From NCBI GenBank assembly GCA_964017065.1, contig OZ024791.1, forward strand, positions 4,516,547 to 4,580,546: a stretch of DNA of 64,000 nucleotides. The letters run 5' to 3'. Shown here piece after piece: positions 33,790 through 45,643 of the stretch. The notes beneath the pieces are model-generated. The model made no database searches, was not told the origin of the DNA, and saw only the letters and a list, made by a program, of their open reading frames with translations. Each line of letters begins with the position of its first letter. Positions within the stretch are counted from its first letter, which is position 1. A program made the position numbers and the translations under genes. This stretch comes from Haliclona indistincta (taxonomy: Eukaryota; Porifera; Demospongiae; Haplosclerida; Chalinidae).

Positions 33790-34385
33790 TCAAGCCACAT
33801 GTGAGTATTTGGAATGAGATTTCCCCTTTGTACATGTACTATAATTATAAATGAACATAAAAATGACTGATAATAATATTAACATCATGTGAACTTACAG
33901 TCTCACAGTGGTAGCAAGCACTATAGCACATGTAGCGCAGCAACAGCACACTAACAATGAAATGACCACAGCAACTATGATTATAACTGCCAAGTAGGAG
34001 ACTGAAGAGAGAGAGAGCATAGGTAAGGGCATAGAGTAGGTTTATTGTACTTCATACTTGAGCATGCTATCATGTAGTTATAGTTTCTACATGACTGGTT
34101 GAGCAATTCAGAACTATTGGACGGAATGGTCAGGCAGTGTTCACCAGCGGTTACCGGGTCATTGCACCACACGCAAACCGGATCAGTGGAACTTCTTCGC
34201 TGTAGTATGTGTGCAATTCAAGAAAAAAAGATTTCAAAATCGCGGATCATCATCGAGATACATACAAAATTTTCTCCAAAGCAAGCATCGCAACCTTCAT
34301 TGTTGTAAGCACTGCAGTTTAGAGATTGAGCTGATATGCTTGCAACCAGAGCAAAAGCAAGAAACAAAGATACTAAACGGACCAT
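33790..34385 (-). CDS. PTTG1IP: PTTG1IP-like type I membrane protein
   Basis: Exons 34385-34266, 34199-34058, 34001-33899, 33838-33790 give 137 residues in phase. A signal peptide (MVRLVSLFLAFALVASISA) precedes a short cysteine-rich PSI-like region: NCSAYNNEGCDACF, then VCVWCND and CLTIP, matching the cysteine spacing of PTTG1IP (C-x-x-C-L, CLWCN). A transmembrane helix ends in a CCCC cluster, as in vertebrate PTTG1IP. The cytoplasmic tail is short (KGKSHSKYSHVA) compared with the long charged tail of vertebrates, and the donor of exon 3 has an alternative, so the tail is uncertain. The vertebrate protein shuttles PTTG1/securin to the nucleus; whether this applies here is unknown. Confidence 0.6.
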
Positions 34386-34538
34386 TTTAGCAGCCTGAGC
34401 TCAGCTCCACTAGCAATAGCGGCCTACGGAAGCCCATGTTACGTCATGGGCTTGCTGGTCTAATTCCATGTTATGTTGTGCTCGAACGCGTACGGTCGTT
34501 ACGTACAGGTTTGAGACACGTGCCAGCCCATCTTTAAA
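34386..34538. promoter_or_regulatory. Bidirectional promoter gap, PTTG1IP-like / PPIE
   Basis: 153 bp between divergent start codons, GC-richer than the surroundings, with CG dinucleotides near 34490-34520. Confidence 0.45.
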
Positions 34539-35507
34539 ATGGCGGGTACGGCAAACAAGAAGGTGCTTTATGTTGGCGGACTTTCAGAGGAAGTTGACGA
34601 GAAGGTGCTACAAGCAGCTTTTATTCCGTTTGGTGACATAGTCGACATTAACATACCTCTGGATTATTCGACACAGAAGCACAGAGCCTTTGCTTTTGTC
34701 GAGTTTGGAAGTCTTGGTAAGGAACCAAATTTTTGCTCGTAACTAATATTTCTCTCTCTGCCAGAGGATGCTGCAGCAGCTATAGACAACATGAACGACG
34801 CGGAGCTGTTCGGACGCACAATCAAAGTGAATGTTGCCAAACCCAAGGTGCTCAAGGAAGGGAGCTCTCGACCTGTTTGGTCTGAAGACGAGTGGTTGAG
34901 AAAGTATGCTGGGAAAACTTTAGAGAAAGGAGCAGGAGAAGGAGGAGTAGTTGGAGCAGAAGAGAGTGCTACGGTGGAAGGTGATAAGGAAGATGAGCCT
35001 ACAGCAAAGCGTAAAGCTAATCCTCGATGTTACCTGAAGGTCAAGATCGGAGCAGATCAACCAGAGAGGATTGTGGTGGAACTGCACTACGATGTTGTTC
35101 CTCGCACTGCTGAGAACTTTAGAGCTCTTTGCACAGGAGAAAAAGGCTATGGGTACAAGGGGTCACCTTTTCATCGTGTGATTCCACAGTTTATGTGCCA
35201 AGGTGGTGACTTTACTAAACAGAACGGCACTGGTGGCAAGTCTATATACGGCAACAAGTTTGACGATGAGAATTTTGAACTGAAACACACTCGACCAGGT
35301 GTCCTGTCCATGGCTAATTCTGGCCCAAATACCAATGGATCACAGTTTTTTATTTGTCTCGAAAAGACTGATTGGCTGGATGGAAAACATGTTGTGTTTG
35401 GACAAGTGGTTGAAGGAATGGGTGTCGTTAGAAAGATGGAAAAGTACGGGACTCAGTCTGGGAAGACTAGTAGATCGATAGTTATTGTTGATTGTGGGGA
35501 ACTATAA
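34539..35507 (+). CDS. PPIE: Peptidyl-prolyl cis-trans isomerase E (RRM + cyclophilin)
   Basis: Nuclear cyclophilin 33 of the spliceosome, isomerising X-Pro bonds and binding RNA; the vertebrate protein also binds the MLL PHD finger. Two exons, 34539-34716 and 34765-35507, give 306 residues (human 301). The N-terminal RRM has RNP2 LYVGGL and RNP1 HRAFAFVEF. The cyclophilin domain has the conserved [15 protein letters not shown], with catalytic Arg and the Phe/Met/Gln pocket, [14 protein letters not shown], and the tryptophan in [12 protein letters not shown] basic linker TAKRKANPR could be a nuclear signal. Start is the first ATG. It is transcribed away from the PTTG1IP-like gene. Confidence 0.96.
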
Positions 35508-35824
35508 TATCAATGGTACAGCATGCATAACAATTATTTTTTGTTTCAATTGCTATTCGGAAATACGCTTGCTGCGCTCAGTGACGCACTGTACTCCAAA
35601 ACAAAACACTATCCCGGAAGAACGCTTGTCCCAGTGACGTCACCACGCCTACTCATTATCACGCATAATTATTCGATTGACGCTGTTGGCTTGGTTTGTG
35701 GAGGCGGGTGCGTTTATACAACAGTACTGTCGTTAGCTTGTTAGTAGTGCCAGCTGCGAAGAGGAAGACAACCTTTCCTCTGCCCTACTCTCTTTGTCTG
35801 CTTGAAGAGCGCTAGAGGAACGTG

Positions 35825-38800
35825 ATGGCCGACCTGGAGTCTGTGCTAGCGGACGTTTCCTATCTCATGACCATCGAGAAGTCTCGTTCACCCAATGCCA
35901 AGACCTTGAAGAAGATTACACTACCAGATGCAAGGTAGGAATACCTGTGGTACGCCTTCTTCACACTTTATGTACATAAATCACAAGGTCTATAAACTCA
36001 ACCACTCATTCCTTCTCATAGCTCATCTTGCTAACCACACTCACTCATTTCAAATTTATCCCACCTCAGTGTCCACAATGTGATACACAAGCACTTATTA
36101 CTGCGTAATGAACTAGATTTCGAAAAGATATACAGCCAGCGAATGGGTAAGAGCCGCCAAGAGTGATTAGTTGAAGTGCTGTGATTTCTTTCATTCATCA
36201 TAGGGTCCCATTTTATTGCTAAGTTCATGCCTTCAACATGCCCGCTGTTTTCATTCCTGAAAGGGGTGAGTGAATGGTTTTCTCATCTCATAACCACACC
36301 CTCCTTCTCCTCTTTGTACATCCCAGATTCTTGAGTATGAACGCACGCTGTCTGTTGCTGTACGATTACGCAAGTCCAAGGAGCTGTACGATAAGTTCAT
36401 ATACGCCGAGATGTTAGCAATGGACTCTGTAAGTAGTTCCACACTAGCAAACACTTTCACTACATGGTAATCAAATGTACTGATAACACAAACAAAGATA
36501 ACGACATCAACCTGTTTCTCTGATAGTGTGCATTAATTTAGATATTTCTCAGTATGATCCACATGGTTACTCACTACAAACAAGCATCATGTATCAATTA
36601 CAAATAATCACCATGAGACAGTATTACACCCTGTCATGTAACCTACATGTTGTGTACATGTTGGTCTCTTGTGTGTGATACATTTCAGTGAATCTGTCAA
36701 AGTCGTGGGACTAGGATATGCACTACATACTTTCTGTCGATGATGGGTTTAAAATTAGCGTGATACTTCTATTGGTACATGTACAGCACAGCCTGAATTG
36801 TATTTCCTGGGGCTGGTCCTAACTATTGTGTACCTGTGTGTAAGTACATTATATGTACATGAATGACGGGTCTTTATAACTGCCTTTTGCCTTATAGACA
36901 GAGAAATTTCTTTGTAGTGTTATACCATTGTAGTTTGTTTGACTTTGTAAACTATGACATGTTTGCTCAGAAAATGCCCAAGGAAGTGACCGATGAGATA
37001 TCAGCCACTCTGAAGAGTGCTACCTATCCTCAAGACCTGTTCAAGGTACACATGGTCTATTGCTAATTATAATCATGGCTAGCACCTAGTGAGCATAAAC
37101 ATCCACAGCTGTAAATTCCAACACCACACTGCATGAAAAGGAAATACTAGGTTTCTCTCTCTCTCTCTCTCTCCAGCCTTGCAAGCCCCACTTGTATGAG
37201 GCACTAACAGAAAAATACATGAAGGGTTTTCTATCGAGGTACGTGTTCGTCACCATCCTCTTAATAACACATTCACCTTATGATTACTGTGAACACTGAA
37301 TCTTGTAGTGCTACACATAGGAATGTTCCATACTGCATCTTAAGTTCCTAATCATGTATTTCAACTGGCATGCTTGCTTGTTGTTGTACAATGTCCAGGG
37401 ATACAATATACTGTAGTTTCTGACGAAGGATGTAATCTCAAAAATTTAGCTGTTAGGAAAATTGTTAATCAATAAACAAATACGATCTCCTGTGTGTTGT
37501 ACTTTCAAATTTAGCCAAATGACTCTTTAGTTAGTGACCACAGGTGCACTAGTCCTCTGGCATTGGTTGTGTTACCTCATGCCCTTACTATAGCTGATTT
37601 GTGATGGATGAAGTATGTGTTTACATGACTATTACCCTAAAAAACCCATACTAGTAGCATTGCTTGAGAATTGACATTCCTGTCACTTAGCTCTGCCTGT
37701 GTTTAGTAATTGTTCTGTCAGAATTTCCTGGTGACCATAAACCACTGTGCGATAATTATCTATCCATGCAAGACATTTTCATTTTCCGCCCATTGTGACA
37801 ACTTAGGCTGTAGAGAATAGGATTAAATTTTTAATGAATGGTTTTAAATTTAACCACTGACTTTAATGTTATTGTATTATAGTATTAATGTTGTATCTAT
37901 AGCCCACATTATGTGAGATATTGTCAATGGAAATACCTTGAACTGGACGTTCCCCATCAGGTGTGTGTGTGCGTCATGTATTGTATTAGCCTGACTAATG
38001 CTACTGTTTCACTAGATTTCACTGAACGACTTCAGTGTTCACCGAATCATCGGTAGAGGAGGGTTTGGAGAGGTGTACGGTGCACGCAAAGATGACTCAG
38101 GAAGAATGTGAGGACTTAATGCAGCATACTTTTAGCAGTCTAGGCAGTTATTGAAGGGAATGAGCTTATAGATTATGAATAATATTACTCAGGTTTGCTT
38201 TAAAGCTATTGGATAAGAAGCGTATCAAGGCAAAGAAAGGTGAACTCCTTTCAGTGAATGAGAGGAACATGCTAGCTAAGGTATTACCAGTTTTCTCTTG
38301 CCGAATGCATCCATTACTGTGTCCATGCAGATCAGCAGTCCATTCGTGGTCAACCTATACTACGCATTCCAAACCAATGACAAGCTTTGTTTCATACTGG
38401 ACCTCATGAATGGTATGGTATAATACTACTGCACTGTGCACTCTAGCATGATGTATGTTGTTTGTTGTATGATTACTATTCTCTGGAGAGTACAGTGATA
38501 TATAGTTCAGTATCTTTCAATCATCACAGGAGGTGACCTCCACTATCATCTCACTCAACATGGCGTCTTCAGTGAAGATGAGGTATGCAGTACATGAAGT
38601 GTGTTGGTCATGATCTTCTTCCTCTTTGTATCAAAAGGTGAGATTTTATGCAGCTGAAATGATCCTAGCACTGGAGCATATTCATCAGAAGTGTATTGTG
38701 TATCGAGATCTGAAGGTGTGTCATTGTTTGTATAATAGTACTACTGTGTATGATTCTCATTATAATGCAGCCATCTAATGTCCTGCTTGATGAGGAGGGT

Positions 38801-38914
38801 CATATACGCATTTCAGATCTTGGACTAGCCTGCGAGTATACGGATAGAAAGCCATCATCTAGTGTGTGAGTGGTGTTGCTCTGAAGCATGTGTGAGGTTC
38901 ACACATTGATCGCT

Positions 38915-38972
<58 letters not shown>

Positions 38973-40494
38973 GGTACCCATGGCTACATGGCTCCTGAAG
39001 TCATCAAGAAGGGAGTGCAGTATGACTTTACTGCAGACTGGTTCTCACTTGGTTGTGTGCTCTACAAGTTGTTAAGAGGGTAAGCAACACAGCTTAGTCG
39101 TACAGTGTTCTATTCTCATTGTTTCCCTTTAGTCATAGTCCGTTCAGGTCACAGAACAAGGATGAGGTAGATCACATGACCCTTACCAAGGAGGTCCACA
39201 TACCCTCGGCTGTCTCTCCTGAGATGAGCATACTCCTGTCGGGATTACTAGAGAAGGACATTACCAAGAGACTTGGCTGCATGGGCAGAGGGTATGCCTC
39301 CTTCTGCTGTCTTTCCTCTGTGTTATTATAACTTTCTTTAGTGCCGAGGAATTAAAAGAGCTCGCGTTTTTCAAAGATGTCAACTGGGATAGTTTTATGG
39401 AGAAAAAGGTATAGCCATATCTGAGCCATATGCATGGATACACTGGTGGTTTATGCCCCTTACTCCAGGTAAAACCTCCACTCATCCCTCCCAAAGGAGA
39501 GGTCAATGCTGCTGATGCATTTGATATTGGATCATTTGACTCAGATGACACCAGAGGAGTGAGAGTGAGTTAGCTACTGTAGCTCCATGAGTATCAACTG
39601 ACCTCCTCTTCCTTCAGTTGACTGAGGATGATCAGAAAACTTACAGCAAGTTCAATATTATAGTTTCAGAGCGCTGGCAAGCAGAGATGATGGGTGAGTG
39701 TGTCCAGATGTTGCTTGGCACCATGATGATCTTACTCACAGAGAGTGTATTTGAAGCAGTAAACAGCGAAAGAGACAAGGCTGAAGCGAAGGAACAAGCT
39801 AAACTCAGCAAATCAGGGAAAGGTTCAGCACAGTGTAGAATTGTTGTACTGTCTGTGTAGTTGTTGTTTTTGAAGGTTTCATTACTATCTCTTCCTTCTA
39901 CAGTCCTGTACTGTCCAGATATGATAGAAGGTGAGGTGGTACTGCAAGGTTACGGCTACAAGCAGACAACGACAGCCATGATCAGTCACTGGAAGAGACA
40001 GTACATGATGCTTTTTCCCAATAGAATTGAGCTGGGAGATAGCCTACTGGTACGTCAATGAACATGTACTCTTTCAGTGCTTGCTCTATCTCTACTGCCT
40101 CAGCAAATGTCCAAGGCTAGTTGTATCGCATTCGATGGCTCTGTACTGGTTGAGAATAAGCAGTTAAAGGGAACTGAGGTGCTAAGGATACAACCTATTG
40201 GTAGCCGCAAAGAATTCATTTTCAAATTTGATGTGAGCGCTAGCTAGAACAACTTAAAATAATATTATCTTTCTATCTGTGTAGACCCGTCTTGATCACT
40301 ATATTTGGTATCGCAGTCTCCGAGACACAGTACACAAGGCAGAGAGCAAGACAGTGTCAGCATCAGGCATAATGATGGCGGATAGTGGAGGGCTCCTTGT
40401 GTCACGGCGACACCACAGAGCTGCTTCACCATCTACTGACGCTGGAGGAGACAAGAAAGTTCTTACACACACCAAGAGTGTTCCAGTGCTCTAA
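35825..40494 (+). CDS. GRK2: G-protein-coupled receptor kinase 2/3 (beta-adrenergic receptor kinase)
   Basis: Ser/Thr kinase that phosphorylates activated GPCRs and is recruited by G-beta-gamma through a C-terminal PH domain. Twenty-two exons, 701 residues (human GRK2 689), first 35825-35934, last 40285-40494. The N-terminus [15 protein letters not shown] is diagnostic. The RGS-homology part includes [10 protein letters not shown] and [11 protein letters not shown]. Kinase: [10 protein letters not shown] glycine loop, ALKLLDKKR lysine, VYRDLKPSN catalytic loop, SDLGLACEY (DLG as in GRKs), [10 protein letters not shown], then the extension [12 protein letters not shown]. The PH domain includes [13 protein letters not shown]. 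It is the invertebrate form ancestral to GRK2/3 (inference). The C-terminus KSVPVL differs from vertebrates. Intron 13 has a long CT run next to the acceptor; intron 6 is 664 bp without recognised features. Confidence 0.96.
38917..38970 (+). repeat. (CT)n microsatellite serving as polypyrimidine tract
   Basis: About 26 uninterrupted CT units run straight into the acceptor of GRK exon 14 (AG at 38970-38971). A shorter run at 37153-37172 plays the same part before exon 6. Confidence 0.9.
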
Positions 40495-42326
40495 CAATAG
40501 TCATCATCTCCTCACAAAAATTATTTCGTCTCCAATTTTACGCTTAATTTTTTATTTTAGCTGTGCGTACCATAACGTACATGAGCTTAGAGACTTCATT
40601 AATATTAATAGTATCTATTGTCAGATTATTGTGTTTTCACGTCATGTGTGGGTGTGGCAGATCACTGTACACTTACCAGTGCTACTCATTGACAAACAGT
40701 TAACAAAACATGGGATTTCATAAGTTTTAACAATACTTACTGTAGCTTGGTTGCTGGAAAAGTAAACTACGTATTCTATAGTGTATGTTTTCTACGTGTA
40801 AGTGTAAAACCTATTACTAATGCTACTCATTGCTACTCGGCTGCTCAGACTCATTGCTTGTCTGAGCAGCCTGGTTTTGACGAAACCTGTTCCATAACAA
40901 GATGTAAAGTGACACAACAATGTTTTTCGTACTCACCTTACCAACAGAATCCAGTTAATAATAATAATTATTATTATGAATAATATTATTATGATAATTA
41001 TGCCACGCGGTAGCAGTGGCATATTTAGGGTTGGGTGGAAAACAAGATGGCGGCTACACTTAGGCTATACGCAATGATTCACGTATATCTTGGCTGTTGA
41101 CGACATCAGGGGTATTTTAACTACCTAGGGGCTATCCTAAGAGGTAAGCGCTTACAATGAGTCTAATAATAAAGACTATAAGAGCAGTTGCTTTGGGCAT
41201 GACAAGATGGCGTCTCGTCTGGAGGCACTAAGTACGGCACTGCCATATCTTCGCCATACGGGTGTTTCAAGCTAATCTAACGTTCTGAAGCTCCTTGCAC
41301 GATTTGTGCGATTGTAAAGAGACCTTCAGAAGCAAAAGAAACCAGGTCTAAGGTGGTTAACCAGAATTCACGTGGGCACCCGTTTGTTCATCTTCTTTCT
41401 TCTTCTTATTCTTCTTCTTCTTCAGAGAGCCTAGCGCCGTGGCTAGTGAGCTATTCAAGACAAAACCTACACAGAAACTACACTAGTCGTTGGGAGCAGT
41501 GCACCTGATATCTATTTAAGCCTAAAACACTAGCAGAAGCGAGTATTTCCAGGAAAACAGCGATTTTTGGTCCATAACAGACTCCATTCCATTATTCTGT
41601 TTGAACTCCGTTACTAGGTTACGCCTACTCGCGCACGCCCGTGTATGTAATTATTCTAATACAAGCGCACCTTAGTACAAATTGCTTGGAACGCGAGTGC
41701 TGCTGCTGTTCACAGCAGACAACGAACAAATCTTCACTGTTACACTGGATTTGTCTGTTCAGGCTTGTAAGAATACTAGCTTAAGCTTAGCTAATGTTGC
41801 ATGTACGTGTTGCATGTAGTGCAGAGTCGATCGAGTACTGAGTCAATCAGCATAAGCTAAGCTGAAATAGTTCTCTTTTATATACACTGTAAAAGCATAA
41901 GTGCCAACTAAGTCATTAATAAAAAAAGAAAAGAAACAAGTAATAAAAACATTTTAACCAAAATGCAAGAGATTTAGGGTTGGTACATTTATCGAAAAAG
42001 TATGGAAACAAGATTTTTGAAATCAAAGGATTGTAACAATAGCAGTGTAATGCTACCTCCCTAAATTAACTGATTTCGATAGTTGTGGTTAATTTAAAAG
42101 GGAGGTAGCATTACACTGCTATTGTTACAATCCTTTGATTTCAAAAATCTTGTTTCCATACTTTTTCGATAAATGTACCAACCCTAAATCTCTTGCATTT
42201 TGGTTAAAATGTTTTTATTACTTTAAGAATTGGGGTGACGATTGCCAAAATCACAGTTTGTCCATCTGATGAAGGTGAAGTTATTATAAAAAATTAGATA
42301 ATACCTTTTAAGGATTGCTAATATTA
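40495..42326. other. Gene-free spacer between GRK2/3 and the Ig receptor pair
   Basis: About 1.8 kb. It contains AT-rich sequence at 40960-41000, a (CTT)n run at 41389-41423 and the palindrome at 41938-42223. ATG-containing open frames (40385-40723, 40747-40983) have no recognisable content. Strings such as AACAAGATGGCG at 41041 and 41203 look like start contexts but lead to only short frames. Confidence 0.5.
41938..42223. mobile_element. Near-perfect long palindrome (foldback element)
   Basis: The left arm from 41938 (AAGTAATAAAAACATTTTAA...) to about 42073 is the inverse complement of about 42089-42223, with virtually no mismatches over 120 bases; the loop is about 15-20 bases (TGATTTCGATAGTTGT). 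TA dinucleotides sit near both outer ends, as in Tc1/mariner-type MITEs, but the boundary is blurred by symmetrical AT sequence. No coding capacity. Confidence 0.85.
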
Positions 42327-43688
42327 TCAATGATGAGGGCAGTGCCAATTATTATGATACCTGTAGTGTGGGCGTTCATTATTACCTTGGCAAGTCAGAG
42401 CTATATAACTCATATTTGTTGTTTTCGTACTCATCACTCCAATCTCATTCTCTACCGACACTGTAACAGTGACATTATGAGAAATGTTCTTACAGTATGC
42501 TTTAAACCAGTTGGTTTGAATTTTTGCTGTTGTATTCTGATCATTGCATCTGACAATTACATCACTTTTCTCCCGAGGAATGCAGACTGTTCTGTTTGAT
42601 CGTTCCTAGTGAAAAAATGCACTGACGATTGGCACTGATATGTGGGACAAAAGTAACGAACAGCTTGTGTTGTAATCCCTATGATTCTGTAATCTACTGT
42701 AGAGGCATCTGCTGGCCCAGTCTGATTATCATCTGGTACAATAAAAAGCTCAATACTTGTTCCATCTGTTTTAATAAAAAAGTAGCATTAACATTACTGA
42801 TTGTGCTTACTGCGTCTAACATCAATCGGAAAACTGCTATTCAAAATAGTTCTTTCATTTTTGCACTGGACACTGAAGTTTCTACTTCTTATCAAATGTA
42901 CAGATTTGTGTGTTTGACCGTCACTTGTTTCTGGATACAGAAGCTTGACCAAAAAGTTTTCCTTTTTGGTAAGTGTATACCCTTCTAGCATTGACTTATT
43001 AGGAGATATGGGAGATAAAATTATGGGAGATATGGGAACTATATGATATGTCTTGCAGCATTCTGCTCCTCTAGACGGTGCATTCCAAAACAGTTTGACC
43101 CTTTTATCTGAAAATATGCAAGGTGAATATGTCCAAGATGGTCTCGAAACCTCTATCCAAAAATGGAACCACACAATTAAAAATAAATATGGCATGACTC
43201 ACTTTTGATAACCACTCGCAAATGTTTCATTTGATGGTTCACTCCAAGACCATCACTACATCTCATCACCATACTTTTCTTAGCATTAAACTGAGCAATT
43301 GATCTGAAGTATTGAACAGTGCTATTTCTGTTTTTTATCTGGGTGTTAGTGACAAGTGTGTACTCGACTTTATCTCTAATTTCAGGTTTGCCACCAATTT
43401 CACTTCTGTTATTAAATACAACTCTGTCAGTAGGTGACTCAGGATTCCAAACCAGAAACCGCGAGATCAAAACCTCACATTCTACTATCACTCTTTCTCC
43501 TTTACAAACAGCTACAAATGATTCTTTCTCTTTTAAGATCACTGTGGAATAAATAATTTTGTACATGTAGCCGTCAGTATACGATTACAGACGTACGGCC
43601 GGTAACAATAACAATAAACGGGCTTACCTATTCCTTTAGCAAACGACAAGGAACAGTATAGCACTGCAAGCAAAAGCTTTGAATTCAT
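42327..43688 (-). CDS. Secreted or membrane Ig/FN3-like protein, divergent partner
   Basis: Signal peptide MNSKLLLAVLYCSLSFAKG (exon 43688-43628), then 43541-43203, 43107-42811, 42765-42662 and 42605-42327, about 359 residues. The second exon is Ig-like (VAVCKGERVIVEC ... MVMRCSDG); later exons look FN3-like (VKLFWNAPSRGAECC; VCIPREKSDVIVRC; NISHNVTVTVSVENEIG) with many N-glycosylation sites. The exon 42765-42662 end is a guess: reading on without splicing meets a frame break before 42605. No clear transmembrane segment is found before the stop; a GIIIIGTALII-like stretch exists in another frame. It may be soluble, mis-modelled or decaying. Confidence 0.5.
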
Positions 43689-43775
43689 CACTACTGAGTC
43701 GACGATGGGATTATGATAACGCTGTACGCGGGAGTTGCTCTTGGCATGTTCTTATATCAGTGCCAAGCGCAGTCT
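43689..43775. promoter_or_regulatory. Very short bidirectional promoter between two Ig receptors
   Basis: Only 87 bp separate the two divergent start codons, implying coordinated transcription of the pair. Confidence 0.5.
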
Positions 43776-45259
43776 ATGATCACTATGATTATTCGCTTCG
43801 CATTACTCTGGCATTTGTTCTTTGGTGTGTAGCGCCTACATGACATGTCACATGGTCATTTTATTCTCTAATCACAGGCGCAGCTTCACTTACTCTGCAA
43901 GTTATTCAACCACCTAATTATGGAGTGGTCTGTCCAGGAGAAGATTTAGTACTTACCTGCAGTATCAGCTCAATGTCAGGACCACCAGCACTGTATTGGC
44001 AGCAAACAGGCTCTTCCGTCATTAGCTATTACAATGGAGCACCATTATCAGGACGTGTTGGTGATTTCGACACTACTGCACACTTCAGTAACAATAATTT
44101 TATTATTGTTTCAAATGCTACACTAAGAAGCTCTGTATTTTCACATAATGGTGCAGTAATATACTGTCTTTCAACTCAATCAGAGGCTAATACAGTCGTC
44201 ATGATTGCAGGTAGACTTTATGCTATCGTTGCAAACTATTAGCTATAATTTTTCATATAGGTGCAGGAAACTCTCCGTCAGCACTTACTATCAATAGTAT
44301 ATCCAACACATCTGCATCACTTACTTGGCTGCCTCCTCTTAAACTAAATTGTACCTTCAACTACACTGTAAACATCACCCACTCAACTACAATGTCCACA
44401 AACACTAACAGTTCTTTACTGATACTTACTAGTCTCATTCATGGGCAAAACTACTCATTTGCTGTGGCTGTTATGGACAGTACAGGACGACATGGACCAT
44501 GGAGTGAACAGTTGATGATATCATGGAATGAAGTGGAATATTTCATAGGAGGTACACTAGATAGTTATAAATATTACCTAATTCTATATCGTTTAATCAT
44601 TAGAAAATGATTTTACACCTTCTAACACCATTGATGTGTATAGCTCAGCTATTTCAAGTTCAACACTTCCAGCTCTAAACATTTCAAACAGCCTGTATCA
44701 CACATCTACAGCAGATTTTTCTACCTTTCATGATACCACTACTTACCTGAAAATAGCTCACACTTCAATAAAAGGTTTGAATAATAAGATGAAAAAAAAA
44801 TAATAATCATTGCATATTGCATTGCAGTGACACCTACCATTGATCACAAAAGAGAAGAGGAGTTCAGAGATCAACCAGTCATATATTGTATGTTAAGCTT
44901 ATGGTTTATTATCGAACATGTCACTTTGCACAGTTTTAGTGATTGGTCTCACAACCACAGCATTGCTGACCTGCAGCGTATTACTAACTATAGCTGTATG
45001 TGTGATTTGGTGTCTCAAGAAAAAGAACAAGAAGGAACCTGTTGACGAGCATTTTAAGCAAGACTGCGTTGAGAGAACTAGTGAAATGATAGTTCAACAG
45101 AATGTAGCATATGAAAACATCCACAATCCAAAGGATGAAAGTATTCCTCCAGTTGACATGGTAGTGTATGATGTTCCAATTTTTACAAACAGGCAAGAAA
45201 TAACTGGAGAAATGGTCATTCAGCAGAATGTAGCATATGAACAAGTCCAAAAAAAGTAG
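43776..45259 (+). CDS. Ig + FN3 single-pass receptor with three cytoplasmic tyrosine motifs
   Basis: Six exons: 43776-43824, 43878-44210, 44261-44551, 44604-44774, 44828-44887, 44934-45259, 409 residues. Signal peptide MITMIIRFALLWHLFFG; V-type Ig domain (GEDLVLTCS, LYWQQTG, AVIYCLS); FN3 domain (SASLTWLPP, GRHGPWSEQ, a WSxWS-like string); Ser/Thr-rich stalk; transmembrane helix (IGLTTTALLTCSVLLTIAV) followed by WCLKKKNKK. The tail repeats QQNVAYENI and QQNVAYEQV and has VVYDVPI, spaced like SH2-docking or ITIM-related tyrosines. Its layout resembles the duplicated receptors at 20.4-26.9 kb. A cell-surface recognition role is inferred only; the ligand is unknown. Confidence 0.8.
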
Positions 45260-45643
45260 GGTGCAGAGGTGATGCTGTTATGTAGAAAAACATTATTTAG
45301 CTACTATTGAGGAAAATAATGTTTTGTATATTATTGCTTCATTCATGTTTATGGTAACTTGTTTTATAACTAAACTCTTCAGTTGATATTTTTAAAACAT
45401 CACTGTTAAGTGTGGGACCTGAAGGTTGTTCTATAGCTACAATTTTGATAGCAAGATGCCAGTAACTGTATCAGGAGCGCATACTCTATCAACCGCTCTC
45501 TCATTTATGCTCTAGCTCCGCGGCCTCATGCATAGATGCAAAATTAATATGATCACGATAGACCACGCCCTCCTGTTTACATGTTTTGCACAAAAGGGTG
45601 GGGCTCGATATCGAACAAGGGCGTTGAGCGTTGTAAGGACAAG
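45260..45643. other. Intergenic spacer
   Basis: 3' flank of the receptor and 5' flank of LHFPL. An in-frame ATG at 45581 could extend LHFPL by 21 residues, but that stretch (MFCTKGWGSISNKG) is unlike the family. Nothing else recognised. Confidence 0.4.

Noticed and set aside
40385..40983. Open frames downstream of and overlapping the GRK end
   Set aside because: The first is a shifted reading of the last GRK exon and its UTR; the second is AT-rich with no features.
41041..41290. Strings AACAAGATGGCGGC and GACAAGATGGCGTC resembling start-codon contexts
   Set aside because: They lead to frames of about 22 codons or fewer and match nothing; more likely a repeated word.
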